Below are positions 28,679-37,203 of a DNA stretch of 64,000 nucleotides, in pieces; the stretch's first letter is position 1, and each line of letters begins with the position of its first letter. A program made the translations under genes and the position numbers. The stretch is from JBNKHH01 sp050290245. GTDB taxonomy: Bacteria > Pseudomonadota > Alphaproteobacteria > Rhodobacterales > Rhodobacteraceae. The notes under the pieces were generated by a model that made no database searches, was not told the origin of the DNA, and was given only the letters and a program-made list of their open reading frames with translations. The DNA is taken from contig JBNKHH010000072.1 of NCBI GenBank assembly GCA_050290245.1, positions 1 through 64,000 on the forward strand, in the 5' to 3' direction.

Positions 28679-28796
28679 GCAGGATCCCGCTTTCCCAGAC
28701 ATTGGAGCAAAAAAACAGGAAATCGGAGGGGTTTCGCCCTGATTTCGCCGCTTTTCGTCAGGAAAACTGGCAATCAGCAGCAACAGGAGCCACCTG

Positions 28797-29372
28797 ATGA
28801 GCAGTCCACAAACCGGTTCGCCCGACGCAAGTTTTCAAAATCGCTTGAGCCGCGTCGCAGAAAAACGTGCGCCGATGGAGGCTGCCAAGCCGCAGGTCGA
28901 TGTGCTTCCCGACTGGAAACAGAACGTGAAGTATCCGGCCGCACTTGTCGGATCCGCCCTCGTTGGCATGCTCGCGGTTTTCGTGGCGCGATATGTGCGG
29001 TTCCACCTGATGGGTGGCTCGCTGACCGGCGAGGATGCGGACATCACCATGATGATCGACGGTGCGATCGGTGCTGCCTGTTCGTTCCTTCTCTTCACGG
29101 CCCTGCGTTTTCACGGGGCTGAATACAAGGCTGCTCAGACCTTTGGTATTTTCACGATGATCGTCATCATGCACAACTTCGTGCATGCCGCGCCAAAGAC
29201 ATTCAGCTTTATTTTCTCGCAGGAATGGACCGACGAGGTGATCGCATCGACCGAACCGAAATCCATCCTGTTCCGCGGTGCGACCTTCCTGCTGTCCAAT
29301 CCTGACGGAGAAGCTGTCGCCGAGGAAGAAGCCGCGCCCGCTCTGCCGAAGGTGCGCAGAATGGGCGGCTAG
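28797..29372 (+). CDS. Hypothetical membrane protein
   Basis: 191 residues. A polar N-terminus of about 45 residues is followed by three hydrophobic stretches (VKYPAALVGSALVGMLAVFVARYV, MMIDGAIGAACSFLLFTAL, AAQTFGIFTMIVIMHNFVHAA) and an acidic tail (NPDGEAVAEEEAAPALP). No known domain. CAGGAG precedes the ATG. Its stop interlocks with that of the convergent ParA gene at CTAG 29369-29372. Confidence 0.72.
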   Translation: MSSPQTGSPDASFQNRLSRVAEKRAPMEAAKPQVDVLPDWKQNVKYPAALVGSALVGMLAVFVARYVRFHLMGGSLTGEDADITMMIDGAIGAACSFLLFTALRFHGAEYKAAQTFGIFTMIVIMHNFVHAAPKTFSFIFSQEWTDEVIASTEPKSILFRGATFLLSNPDGEAVAEEEAAPALPKVRRMGG

Positions 29373-29998
29373 TCCTTAAGCCGCCTTTGAACTTCCTTGG
29401 TCAGGGCCTCGATTTCGTCTGTCCAGACCCCTTTGCCTTTCTCAAGGACACCTTTTCCGATTCCCAGCATCTCTGGGAAGGCAACACGGTGACCGATCAC
29501 GGTTTTCGCTCGTTTGACGCCCAGTTCACGTAGCGTTCTGTCCACGTCCTCGGCAACTCTGGTCCCCGCTTTCGCGCGGTTCAACACCACCATGACATCG
29601 GCCTTTTCACGGGCGGCCATTTCCAGAACGCCTTCGGTGGCCCAGACATCGACCTGGCTTGCCGAAACCGGCACCATCACAAGATCGCACTCGCGAATTG
29701 CCGGCTTGAGGTCACTGTCGATCTTTGGCGGTGTATCTACGAGGACAAAATCCGCCTCGTCACGCAGCTTGTCGCATTCGTAACTGACGCCCCAGGCACT
29801 TGCTGTCGAAAAGGTCATTCCAGGATCGCCCGCCGCCCGTCGGGTCATGAACCAACGGCCAAGCGAGCCCTGCGGGTCGGTATCAAGCAATGCGACCGAC
29901 TTGCCCTGACGCGCCAATGCGACGGCCAGATTTGCGGCCAGCGTCGTCTTTCCGGCGCCACCCTTTTGTTGAGCAACTGTAATGATCTTCCCGGACAT
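29369..29998 (-). CDS. ParA-family ATPase (orphan)
   Basis: 209 residues from ATG 29998. Deviant Walker A QQKGGAGKTTLAANLAVAL near residues 10-27 (signature Lys in KGGAGKT), ALLDTDPQGSLGRW, and VLVDTPPKIDSDLK as the Walker B region. This is the compact ParA/MinD-like form used for plasmid, chromosome or protein-cluster positioning. No parB or parS is nearby and the chromosomal parAB is expected elsewhere, so the cargo is unknown. Confidence 0.9.
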   Translation of the reverse strand: MSGKIITVAQQKGGAGKTTLAANLAVALARQGKSVALLDTDPQGSLGRWFMTRRAAGDPGMTFSTASAWGVSYECDKLRDEADFVLVDTPPKIDSDLKPAIRECDLVMVPVSASQVDVWATEGVLEMAAREKADVMVVLNRAKAGTRVAEDVDRTLRELGVKRAKTVIGHRVAFPEMLGIGKGVLEKGKGVWTDEIEALTKEVQRRLKD

Positions 29999-30075
29999 GA
30001 CGAAACCTCGCGCTCTGCTGCACTGCAGCATAGACCTCGCTGCAACGCAACGCAAACACTGGTTTCAGACCTTCT

Positions 30076-30468
30076 TCAATCTACTATCGCCGCCACGACT
30101 TCGACTTCGACTTTAAACTCAGGCCGGGTAAATCCCGAGACGATGACGAGGGTGGAGGCGGGCAACCGGTGCACGTCGGCAAGCCAACGATCGCGCGCTG
30201 CCATATATCCTGCCATGTAAAGGCGATCGGTGACAAAGGCGTTGATCCGCACGACATGTTCTGGGCCGGCGCCTGCGGCTGAAAGAATGGAAGTTACCGC
30301 AGCAAAACAAATATCTGCCTGCGCCTCGACATCCTCGGGGACCTGACCATTGCGGTCCAGTCCCAATTGTCCGGACGTGTAAACCAGACGGGCGCCGGCA
30401 GGCACCTCGACGCCATGCGCGTACCTGGCAAATGGAGGAGCGATTCCGTCAGGTTTGATTTCTTTCAT
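30076..30468 (-). CDS. RidA/RutC-like protein divergent from catabolic operon
   Basis: 130 residues, standard RidA size. Key features are YTSGQLGLDRNGQVPEDVEAQADICFAAVTSIL, the VRINAFVTDRLYMAGYMAARDRWL region (Arg in VRIN aligns with the enamine-binding Arg) and a C-terminal FKVEVEVVAA. Rid proteins hydrolyse enamine/imine or aminoacrylate intermediates; RutC does so in pyrimidine breakdown. It shares a 206-bp intergenic region with the importer gene at 30675, so it may belong to the same pathway. The intergenic region shows no riboswitch I recognise. Confidence 0.9.
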   Translation of the reverse strand: MKEIKPDGIAPPFARYAHGVEVPAGARLVYTSGQLGLDRNGQVPEDVEAQADICFAAVTSILSAAGAGPEHVVRINAFVTDRLYMAGYMAARDRWLADVHRLPASTLVIVSGFTRPEFKVEVEVVAAIVD

Positions 30469-30674
30469 TCCATTCCCCCGTCGATCGGTCCGAGGGTGCG
30501 GTAGCGGGAAAGATTCTGCAAAGAAAACCTTGCGCCTATTTCCTGTGCGAATCGAGCAACACTGACTAATAGTTAATCGAGAATCCTGGGGCACGTCGCG
30601 TCGTTCGGCCATACGAATGGCGCCGGCACAAGGCCGCGGATAGAAGCGAGAAGAACAAAAACCTGGAGGTAAGG

Positions 30675-31676
30675 ATGTTCTACAAAACCATGATGGGTGC
30701 TGCTGCAGCGATGATTGCTGTTGCCGGCTACGCATCGGCCGACGGAGATCTGGCGGAGGTCAGTTTTGGCACAAACTGGGTGGCCCAGGCCGAGCATGGC
30801 GGCTTTTACCAATCTGTTGCTGACGGCACCTACGAGGCCTGCGGCCTCAAGGTCACAATCGTTCCCGGCGGCCCTCAGGTGAACAACCGCGCGCTGATGC
30901 TTGCGGGACGAATCGATTTCCATATGGGCGGTGACCTGCTGCAAGCGTTTTCAGCAGTAAAAGAAGGCGTTCCCGTCGTTTCCGTCGCCGCTGCCTTTCA
31001 GAAGCACCCTCAGGTTATTGTCACCCATCCGGGCAAGGCGAAGACTTGGGAAGATCTGAAGAATCTCACGCTTCTGATCGGCGACAACGGCTTCCAGAGC
31101 TATTACCAGTGGATGATGGCAGAATGGGGTTTTACCGCAGAACAACGCCAACCTTACACGTTCAACCCTGCTCCGTTCCTCGCGGATGAGAACAAGGGGA
31201 TGCAAGGCTATCTGTCGTCCGAGCCGTACCTGGTTGAAAAAGAAGGCGGGTTCACGCCCGATGTCTTCCTGATCGCAGACGCCGGCTATTCGACTTATGC
31301 AACGACAATCGAGACAATGGCGCAAACCATCGAAGAACGTCCCGAGCAGGTCAAATGCTTCGTCGATGGCTCGATCCTCGGCTGGTACAACTATATCTAC
31401 GGCGATCCGTCAGCCGCGAACGCGCTGATCAAGGAAGCCAACCCCGAAATGACCGACGACAAGATCGCCTATGCCATCGAAAAGATGAAAGAAAATGGCA
31501 TTGTCGACTCGGGCGACTCGCTTGAGTTGGGAATCGGCGTGATTACCGACGCAAAGGTGGAAGACTTCTTCAACAAGATGGTGGCTGCCAATGTGATCGA
31601 CGCAGACATCGATTGGAAGTCGGCCTATACAACCGAGTTTGTCGGCACGGGCCTTGGGATGGACCTCAAGAAGTAA
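30675..31676 (+). CDS. ABC transporter substrate-binding protein, NMT1/THI5-like
   Basis: 333 residues with a signal peptide (MFYKTMMGAAAAMIAVAGYASA). The mature protein follows the NMT1/THI5 periplasmic-binding fold: VSFGTNWVAQAEHGGFYQSVADGTYEACGLKVTIVPGGPQVNNRALMLAGRIDFHMGG, then HPQVIVTHPGKAKTWEDLKNLTLLIG and a Tyr-rich PDVFLIADAGYSTYAT. Such proteins bind aromatic and pyrimidine-like or anionic small molecules for NitT/TauT-class importers. First gene of a ten-gene operon; GGAGG precedes it. A perfect 10-bp hairpin follows the stop. Confidence 0.92.
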   Translation: MFYKTMMGAAAAMIAVAGYASADGDLAEVSFGTNWVAQAEHGGFYQSVADGTYEACGLKVTIVPGGPQVNNRALMLAGRIDFHMGGDLLQAFSAVKEGVPVVSVAAAFQKHPQVIVTHPGKAKTWEDLKNLTLLIGDNGFQSYYQWMMAEWGFTAEQRQPYTFNPAPFLADENKGMQGYLSSEPYLVEKEGGFTPDVFLIADAGYSTYATTIETMAQTIEERPEQVKCFVDGSILGWYNYIYGDPSAANALIKEANPEMTDDKIAYAIEKMKENGIVDSGDSLELGIGVITDAKVEDFFNKMVAANVIDADIDWKSAYTTEFVGTGLGMDLKK

Positions 31677-31683
31677 TGTGATC

Positions 31684-31708
31684 GGCCCGGTCCTCCGCGG
31701 ACCGGGCC
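31684..31708 (+). other. Intercistronic hairpin after substrate-binding protein gene
   Basis: GGCCCGGTCC (31684-31693) and GGACCGGGCC (31699-31708) pair perfectly around TCCGC. It lies between the binding protein gene and the ATPase gene, has no T-run, and is the type of structure that stabilises the upstream mRNA so that binding protein exceeds membrane components. Confidence 0.75.
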
Positions 31709-31724
31709 CCCATCGGAGACCCCC

Positions 31725-32498
31725 ATGACCTCGATCGACGAGCGCCAGCCGCTTTTGAAGATGAGCCACATCGAGAAAACGTTTGGTAGCGACGTTGTAG
31801 CTCTCAGGGACATGAACCTTACGGTCAACGAAGGTGATTTTCTCTCACTTCTGGGCCCATCAGGATGTGGTAAATCCACTGCTCTGCGCCTGATTGCAAA
31901 CCTGACCCAGCCGACCCGTGGCAAGATCGCCTGGGAAGGGGGCCGGGGCGGTGATGACCTTGGTATCGTATTCCAGGAACCAACACTGATGCCCTGGGCA
32001 ACTGTTGCGCAGAACGTTTGGCTGCCTTTCCGCCTAAAGGGAGTGTCATACAACGGCGTACGCGATGAAATCCTGCAGGCCCTGAGGCTCGTGGGCTTGG
32101 AGAACTTTCAGACCGCATATCCGCGAGAGCTGTCAGGTGGTATGAAAATGCGCGTGTCGATCGCACGCGCCATGGTCACAAAGCCCAGGCTGATCCTCAT
32201 GGACGAGCCTTTTGCAGCCCTGGACGAGATCACCCGCTTTAAATTGAACAATGACCTTCTGGCCTTGAAGGAAGCGATCGGTTGCACCGTGATCTTTGTC
32301 ACGCATTCCGTATTCGAGAGTGTCTTTCTATCAGACAGGATCGTTGTCATGGCGGCGCGCCCTGGCCGCGTGATCCATGAGCTCGAGGTCGACACACCCT
32401 ATCCGCGCAGCGAGGAGTTTCGAACGTCATCCGAATATGCGGCACACACGCGCGCTGCGTCCGAGGCGCTCGGCGAAGCCATAGGAGAAGCCGCATGA
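31725..32498 (+). CDS. ABC transporter ATP-binding protein, NitT/TauT class
   Basis: 257 residues. Walker A GPSGCGKST (about 46-54), Q-loop VFQEPTLMPW, signature LSGGMKMRVSIARAM, Walker B LILMDEPFAALDEITR and switch His in VIFVTHSVFESVFL. The C-terminal VVMAARPGRVIHELEVDTPYPR is typical of the nitrate/sulfonate/taurine/pyrimidine class. Its stop overlaps the permease start (ATGA). Confidence 0.95.
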   Translation: MTSIDERQPLLKMSHIEKTFGSDVVALRDMNLTVNEGDFLSLLGPSGCGKSTALRLIANLTQPTRGKIAWEGGRGGDDLGIVFQEPTLMPWATVAQNVWLPFRLKGVSYNGVRDEILQALRLVGLENFQTAYPRELSGGMKMRVSIARAMVTKPRLILMDEPFAALDEITRFKLNNDLLALKEAIGCTVIFVTHSVFESVFLSDRIVVMAARPGRVIHELEVDTPYPRSEEFRTSSEYAAHTRAASEALGEAIGEAA

Positions 32499-33352
32499 GC
32501 CTTGTTGAGGATGCTGATTTGGCCCCGGTTCTTGATGCAGAGGAGGCCGCACGCGCGCGCAAAGAACGCGTGAACAGGATCGCCAAGTGGACGCTCCCGT
32601 CCCTTGTCATGGTGCTGTCCCTTGTTGCCTGGCATCTCTACGTCACGATTAACGAAATTCCCCACTATGTCCTGCCCGGCCCCCTGGTCGTTGGAAAGGC
32701 GATCATTGCCGACTGGAGCCTTCTTTGGCCCGCGATGCTGACAACAACCAGACTGACGTTGCTCGCGCTGATGTTTGCGGTTCTTGGTGGTGTGGCACTT
32801 GCCGTGGCGTTCACGCAGTCGAAATGGGCCGAGATGAGCTTCTTCCCCTATGCGGTGATCCTGCAGGTGACGCCTGTTGTTGCCATCGCGCCATTGCTTC
32901 AGATTTATATTGACAGCGCCTTCGTTGCCGCGCTGCTGTGTGCCTGGATCGTGGCGTTCTTCCCCATTCTCTCCAATACGACGATTGGCCTGAAATCGGC
33001 AGATCACAACCTTGAGGATCTGTTCACCATTTACGAGGCGTCGAGGTGGCAGCGCTTGCGGTATCTGTCCGCCCCTTCTGCACTTCCCTACTTTCTCGGC
33101 GGCCTTCGCATCGCCGGAGGATTGGCGCTCATCGGAGCCGTTGTGGCCGAATTCGTCATCGGCCGCGCAGGCACGGGGCTTGGGCTTGCCTCAACTCTGC
33201 TCGAAGCATCGTACCGTTTTAATTTTGGTAGGCTTTATGCCGCGTTGATTTTGATTTCCTGCATGGGCGTGGTGATCTTTGCTATCACATCGCTTGTCAG
33301 CCACCTGCTGCTTCGCAAGTGGCACGAGAGCGCATTGAAACGTGAATCATGA
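32495..33352 (+). CDS. ABC transporter permease, NitT/TauT class
   Basis: 285 residues with a 30-residue charged N-terminus and six transmembrane segments. The EAA-type cytoplasmic loop reads LFTIYEASRWQRLRYLSAPSALPYFLGGLRIAGGLALIGAVVAEF, which contacts the ATPase. Overlaps both neighbours by ATGA, so importer and amidohydrolase are translated together. Confidence 0.94.
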   Translation: MSLVEDADLAPVLDAEEAARARKERVNRIAKWTLPSLVMVLSLVAWHLYVTINEIPHYVLPGPLVVGKAIIADWSLLWPAMLTTTRLTLLALMFAVLGGVALAVAFTQSKWAEMSFFPYAVILQVTPVVAIAPLLQIYIDSAFVAALLCAWIVAFFPILSNTTIGLKSADHNLEDLFTIYEASRWQRLRYLSAPSALPYFLGGLRIAGGLALIGAVVAEFVIGRAGTGLGLASTLLEASYRFNFGRLYAALILISCMGVVIFAITSLVSHLLLRKWHESALKRES

Positions 33353-34611
33353 GGGAGCTGGAAACATCTAAAGGTCCGGTACGGCTGCGGAATGTGACTG
33401 TCCCGGGCTGTCTGATCGACCGCCCCGAAGATCTGGTCGTCACCGACCTGACCATTTCAGACGGAAAGATCGCGGCAAGGGGTGGCACCGATTTCGAAAT
33501 GGGTCGCGCGCTGGTGCTGCCCTGTTTCGTCGACATGCACACGCATCTGGACAAAGGCCACATCTGGCCGCGTGCCGCCAATCCAGACGGGACCTTCATG
33601 GGCGCGCTGACGACAGTCGCAGAAGACCGGATTGCGAACTGGACCGCCGCAGATGTACGGACGCGCATGGAGTTCTCATTGAAGTGCGCCTATGCCCACG
33701 GAACACGTGCGATCCGCACGCACCTGGACAGCGCAGCTCCGCAAGACGAGATTTCCTGGCCCGTCTTCGCGGAGCTTCGTGAAAGATGGGCGGGTCGGAT
33801 CGATCTGCAGGCATCCAGCCTCGTGGGGTGCGAAAACTTTGAAAAGGTCGAAATCGACTATGCCGACACGGCCGATATCGTGGCCGCTGTTGGCGGAACT
33901 CTGGGCATGGTCACCTATCCGGTGGACGACATTCGAGAACGGATTCTGGACCTGTTCCTTCTTGCGGGCGAACGCGGTCTAGACGTCGATTTTCATTCGG
34001 ATGAAACGATGGACGCGAATTCCGAGACCCTCAGAACGATTGCCGAGGTAGTCCTGGAAATCGGTTGGGACATGCCTGTGACAGTGGGACATTGCTGCTC
34101 GCTTTCGACCCAAGATAGCAAACGCGCCTTCGACACTCTGGACCTGGTCGCCAAGGCTGGTTTGAACATCGTCAGCCTGCCGATGTGTAACCTTTACCTC
34201 CAGGATCGCGAAACGGGCCGCACTCCGCGTAATCGGGGCATTACGCTGGTCCACGAAATGGTCGAACGTGGCATCAATGTCAGCTTCGCCTCGGATAACA
34301 CCCGCGATCCCTTCTATGCCTATGGCGACCTCGACATGCTGGAAGTCATGCGCCTGGCAACCCGGATCGGGCACCTTGACCATTCGCGTCTCGACTGGCC
34401 AAAGGCGTTCAACATGAACCCCGCCGGGGCGTGTGGTTTCAGCGCTCAAGGCCTTTTGCCGGGAAATCCAGCTGACCTGATCATTTTCGCTGCCCGCAAT
34501 TGGACCGAGCTGTTTTCCCGCCCTCAATCGGACCGCATTGTTCTGCGGAACGGCCAGCCAATTGACACCAACCTGCCGGACTATTCCGACTTAGACGCCC
34601 TGATGGAGTGA
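33349..34611 (+). CDS. Cytosine-deaminase-like amidohydrolase
   Basis: 420 residues, TIM-barrel metal-dependent hydrolase. Metal ligands visible in order are HTHLDKGH (near 64-70), HSDE (FHSDETMD), the GHCCSLS histidine and SDNTRDPFYAYGD, which together match the CodA/cytosine deaminase subgroup. This group deaminates cytosine, creatinine, isoguanine or related cyclic amidines; here the true substrate is unknown. Coupled to the permease by ATGA overlap, implying that it acts on the imported compound or an early product. Confidence 0.88.
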   Translation: MRELETSKGPVRLRNVTVPGCLIDRPEDLVVTDLTISDGKIAARGGTDFEMGRALVLPCFVDMHTHLDKGHIWPRAANPDGTFMGALTTVAEDRIANWTAADVRTRMEFSLKCAYAHGTRAIRTHLDSAAPQDEISWPVFAELRERWAGRIDLQASSLVGCENFEKVEIDYADTADIVAAVGGTLGMVTYPVDDIRERILDLFLLAGERGLDVDFHSDETMDANSETLRTIAEVVLEIGWDMPVTVGHCCSLSTQDSKRAFDTLDLVAKAGLNIVSLPMCNLYLQDRETGRTPRNRGITLVHEMVERGINVSFASDNTRDPFYAYGDLDMLEVMRLATRIGHLDHSRLDWPKAFNMNPAGACGFSAQGLLPGNPADLIIFAARNWTELFSRPQSDRIVLRNGQPIDTNLPDYSDLDALME

Positions 34612-34615
34612 TCAA

Positions 34616-36016
34616 ATGAAAGACAATGTCGCCGCTGCCAAGGCCTCCCTGTCTCACCTCGACCTTGACGCATCCGATGCAGCGATCAAAGCGAAAAGCC
34701 GCGATTTCTTCTGGTACTCGCCTGTCCTCAAGGATCGCCTCGATCACGTCACGGCGGATTTCGTCGTCAGCCCGCGCTCTGAAGCCGAAGTCATCGAAGT
34801 ACTGAAGACCTGCTATGAACACGACGTGCCGGTAACGACCCGCGGTGCCGGAACGGGCAACTACGGCCAGGCCATGCCTTTGGCGGGCGGCTGCGTCATG
34901 CACCTGCGCCACATGACCAACGTCAAGGAAATCCATCCCGGGCGGGTCATTTGCGAGCCGGGCGTTCTGCTCAAGGATCTGGATGCAACCTGCAGGGCAG
35001 ACTCCGGACAGGAACTGCGCATGATCTCGTCGACCTGGAGCACGGCGACAATCGGGGGCTTCATCGCAGGCGGCTCGGGCGGCGTGGGGTCCTGTACATG
35101 GGGCAGCCTGCGCGACCTGGGCAACATCATCCGTCTGCGTGTCGTCACTATGGAAGCCGAACCGCGCGTGCTTGAGTTCCGGGGCGAGGAGTTGGCGCGG
35201 GTGAGCCACGCCTATGGTACGAACGGGATCATCACCGAACTCGAAATGCCCCTTGCCCCAGCCTATGACTGGGTCGAAATGTTCGTCGCGACGGACGACT
35301 TCATGGACGCTGTGCGGTTTGCCGAAGATCTTGCCAATCAGGACGGCATTCTCATCAAGTTGGCCACAGTCCTGGAAGCCCCGATCAGCAAAGACTATTT
35401 TCAGCGGGTTGCCCCCTACGTCGAAAAAGACACGAACCTGATCGGCCTGATGGTCGCGCCCCATTCCATGGACGGCTTCCTGACGTTTCTTGGACGACGC
35501 CCCGAGGCACGGCTGATCTATCGTAACGATGACCACGACTGGGCGCGCAGCCCGGGTCCGGTTTTCGAGTACGGCTGGAACCACACCACGCTCAGGGCCC
35601 TGAAGGTCGATCCCTCGATCACCTACCTTCAGGTGCGCTACGCCTTTCCCCAGCACAAAGAACTTATCGACAAGATGCGGACCGCGCTCTCCCCCGAAGT
35701 GCTTCAGCATCTCGAAGTTCTGCGCGAAGGCGGCAAGGTGATCTTCGCCGGTCTCAGCCTGGTCAAGTTCTCAAGCGAAGAGCGCCTGAACGAAATCATC
35801 CGCATGCATGAAGAGGCGGGCGCCATGATCTTCAATCCGCACCGCTATACATTGGAGGAAGGCGGACGCCAGACCGTCGATGATCGCCAGTTGGCATTCA
35901 AACGCGAAGCCGACCCCAAGGGGCTTTTGAACCCGGGCAAGATGATCTCCTGGGACGACCCGGATTGGGACTACAGCCGCATGTATGCCTGGCCCGGACT
36001 GCAAGCCGCCGAATGA
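34616..36016 (+). CDS. FAD-binding oxidoreductase (VAO/PCMH family, GlcD/DLD-like)
   Basis: 466 residues. The N-terminal PCMH-type FAD domain has VVSPRSEAEVIEVLKTCYEHDVPVTTRGAGTGNYGQAMPLAGG (diphosphate-binding region), VICEPGVLLKDLDATCR and STATIGGFIAGGSGGVGSCTWG. The C-terminal domain ends KGLLNPGKMISW, as in flavoenzymes that oxidise 2-hydroxy acids. FAD is likely non-covalent because no His is seen in the usual 8-alpha position. It starts 4 bp after the amidohydrolase stop. Confidence 0.88.
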   Translation: MKDNVAAAKASLSHLDLDASDAAIKAKSRDFFWYSPVLKDRLDHVTADFVVSPRSEAEVIEVLKTCYEHDVPVTTRGAGTGNYGQAMPLAGGCVMHLRHMTNVKEIHPGRVICEPGVLLKDLDATCRADSGQELRMISSTWSTATIGGFIAGGSGGVGSCTWGSLRDLGNIIRLRVVTMEAEPRVLEFRGEELARVSHAYGTNGIITELEMPLAPAYDWVEMFVATDDFMDAVRFAEDLANQDGILIKLATVLEAPISKDYFQRVAPYVEKDTNLIGLMVAPHSMDGFLTFLGRRPEARLIYRNDDHDWARSPGPVFEYGWNHTTLRALKVDPSITYLQVRYAFPQHKELIDKMRTALSPEVLQHLEVLREGGKVIFAGLSLVKFSSEERLNEIIRMHEEAGAMIFNPHRYTLEEGGRQTVDDRQLAFKREADPKGLLNPGKMISWDDPDWDYSRMYAWPGLQAAE

Positions 36017-36594
36017 CCCGCGCTCTCGTCCTGTTCGCGCACCCATGTGAGGAAAGCTTTGGCGCCGCGCTGCACCGCACGATTGTTGACACCCTCCAGG
36101 ATCGTGGCTGGGACATCGATGACTGCGACCTCAATGCCGAAGGGTTCCAGCCGGTTCTGACCGGCGCGGAACGCCGCGCCTACCACGATGAACCCGAGAA
36201 TATTGAGCCCGTACGCGACTACGTCGATCGGCTACGTGCCGCCGACGCGCTGATTTTCTCGTTTCCCGTTTGGAATTTCGGCTATCCCGCGATCCTCAAA
36301 GGCTTTCTCGACCGCGTCTTCCTGCCCGGCGTCTCCTTCAAGCTCGTAGACGGAAAGGTCAGACCCAACCTGACCCATATTTCCAAGCTGGCCGCTGTGA
36401 CGACCTATGGCGGAACGCGGTGGCGCGCCTTCGTGGCCGGTGATCCGCCCCGCAAGCATTTCACCCGCGCAGTGTGGCATGTAGCGCGTCCCGACACCAT
36501 GAAGTACGTGGCTCTTTATGACATGAACCGGGCAACGGACTCTCGACGTGAAGCATTTCTGGCGAAAGTCAAAGGTCAGATGTCGGTACTGTGA
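36013..36594 (+). CDS. NAD(P)H:quinone oxidoreductase, flavodoxin fold (copy 1)
   Basis: 193 residues from ATG 36013, overlapping the previous stop (ATGA). Flavodoxin-like fold: ALVLFAHPCEESFGAALHRTIVDTL binds FMN/FAD phosphate, and FSFPVWNFGYPAILKGFLDRVFLPGVSFK is the family hallmark. Reduces quinones or other electrophiles with NAD(P)H. About a third identical by eye to the next gene, so the two look like a diverged tandem pair and could form a heteromer. Confidence 0.9.
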   Translation: MTRALVLFAHPCEESFGAALHRTIVDTLQDRGWDIDDCDLNAEGFQPVLTGAERRAYHDEPENIEPVRDYVDRLRAADALIFSFPVWNFGYPAILKGFLDRVFLPGVSFKLVDGKVRPNLTHISKLAAVTTYGGTRWRAFVAGDPPRKHFTRAVWHVARPDTMKYVALYDMNRATDSRREAFLAKVKGQMSVL

Positions 36595-37190
36595 TGAGAG
36601 CCTTGATTGTCTACTGCCACCCGAGAGAGGGAAGTTTCACCTCCGCGATCCGCGATCTTGTTGCCGACAAGCTGGCGCAGGCTGGCGCCGAAGTCAGGCT
36701 GAACGACCTCTACGCCCGCGGGTTTGACCCGATCCTTTCAGCCCGGGAACACGAAAATTATCTCGACACCCCGGCGAACCGTGTTCCGGTGGCCGAGGAC
36801 GTCGAGGACATCCGTTGGTGTGACACTCTGATCTTTATCTATCCAACCTGGTGGTATGGTTTGCCGGCCATGCTGAAGGGTTGGCTTGACCGAACGCTCT
36901 TGCCGGATGTCGCGTTTTTCATGCCAAGGCAGGAAGGGGAAACCATCAAGCCCGGCCTGCGTCACATCAACCGGATCGCGGTTTTCACGACCTGCGGTGC
37001 GTCCTGGTGGCTGACAGGTATCATCGGAGCGCCGGGTCGGCGGACCTTGTTGCGAGGCGTCGGATTCCTGTGCGCCCCCAGACGCAAGACTACATTCGCG
37101 GCGCACTACCTCATGGACGGCTCTTCAGATGAAAGCCGCCGTAAACATCTTGACCGTGTCGCGCGCAAGATGGATCGTTTTCTGAAATGA
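36594..37190 (+). CDS. NAD(P)H:quinone oxidoreductase, flavodoxin fold (copy 2)
   Basis: 198 residues from ATG 36594, sharing TGATG with the preceding stop. FMN site ALIVYCHPREGSFTSAIRDLV and hallmark FIYPTWWYGLPAMLKGWLDRTLLPDVAFFMP are clear. A YPTWWYG signature, unlike FPVWNFG in copy 1, suggests a distinct substrate pocket. C-terminal region carries several extra cysteines (TTCGASWW, LCAPRRK). Confidence 0.9.
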   Translation: MRALIVYCHPREGSFTSAIRDLVADKLAQAGAEVRLNDLYARGFDPILSAREHENYLDTPANRVPVAEDVEDIRWCDTLIFIYPTWWYGLPAMLKGWLDRTLLPDVAFFMPRQEGETIKPGLRHINRIAVFTTCGASWWLTGIIGAPGRRTLLRGVGFLCAPRRKTTFAAHYLMDGSSDESRRKHLDRVARKMDRFLK

Positions 37191-37203
37191 CAGGAGTTTC
37201 TCC

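Noticed and set aside
30469..30674. Guanidine or TPP riboswitch before the importer operon
   Set aside because: Neither the conserved guanidine-I core, the ACGG hairpins of guanidine-II, nor the TPP CTGAGA/ACC(T)GAA pieces are present.
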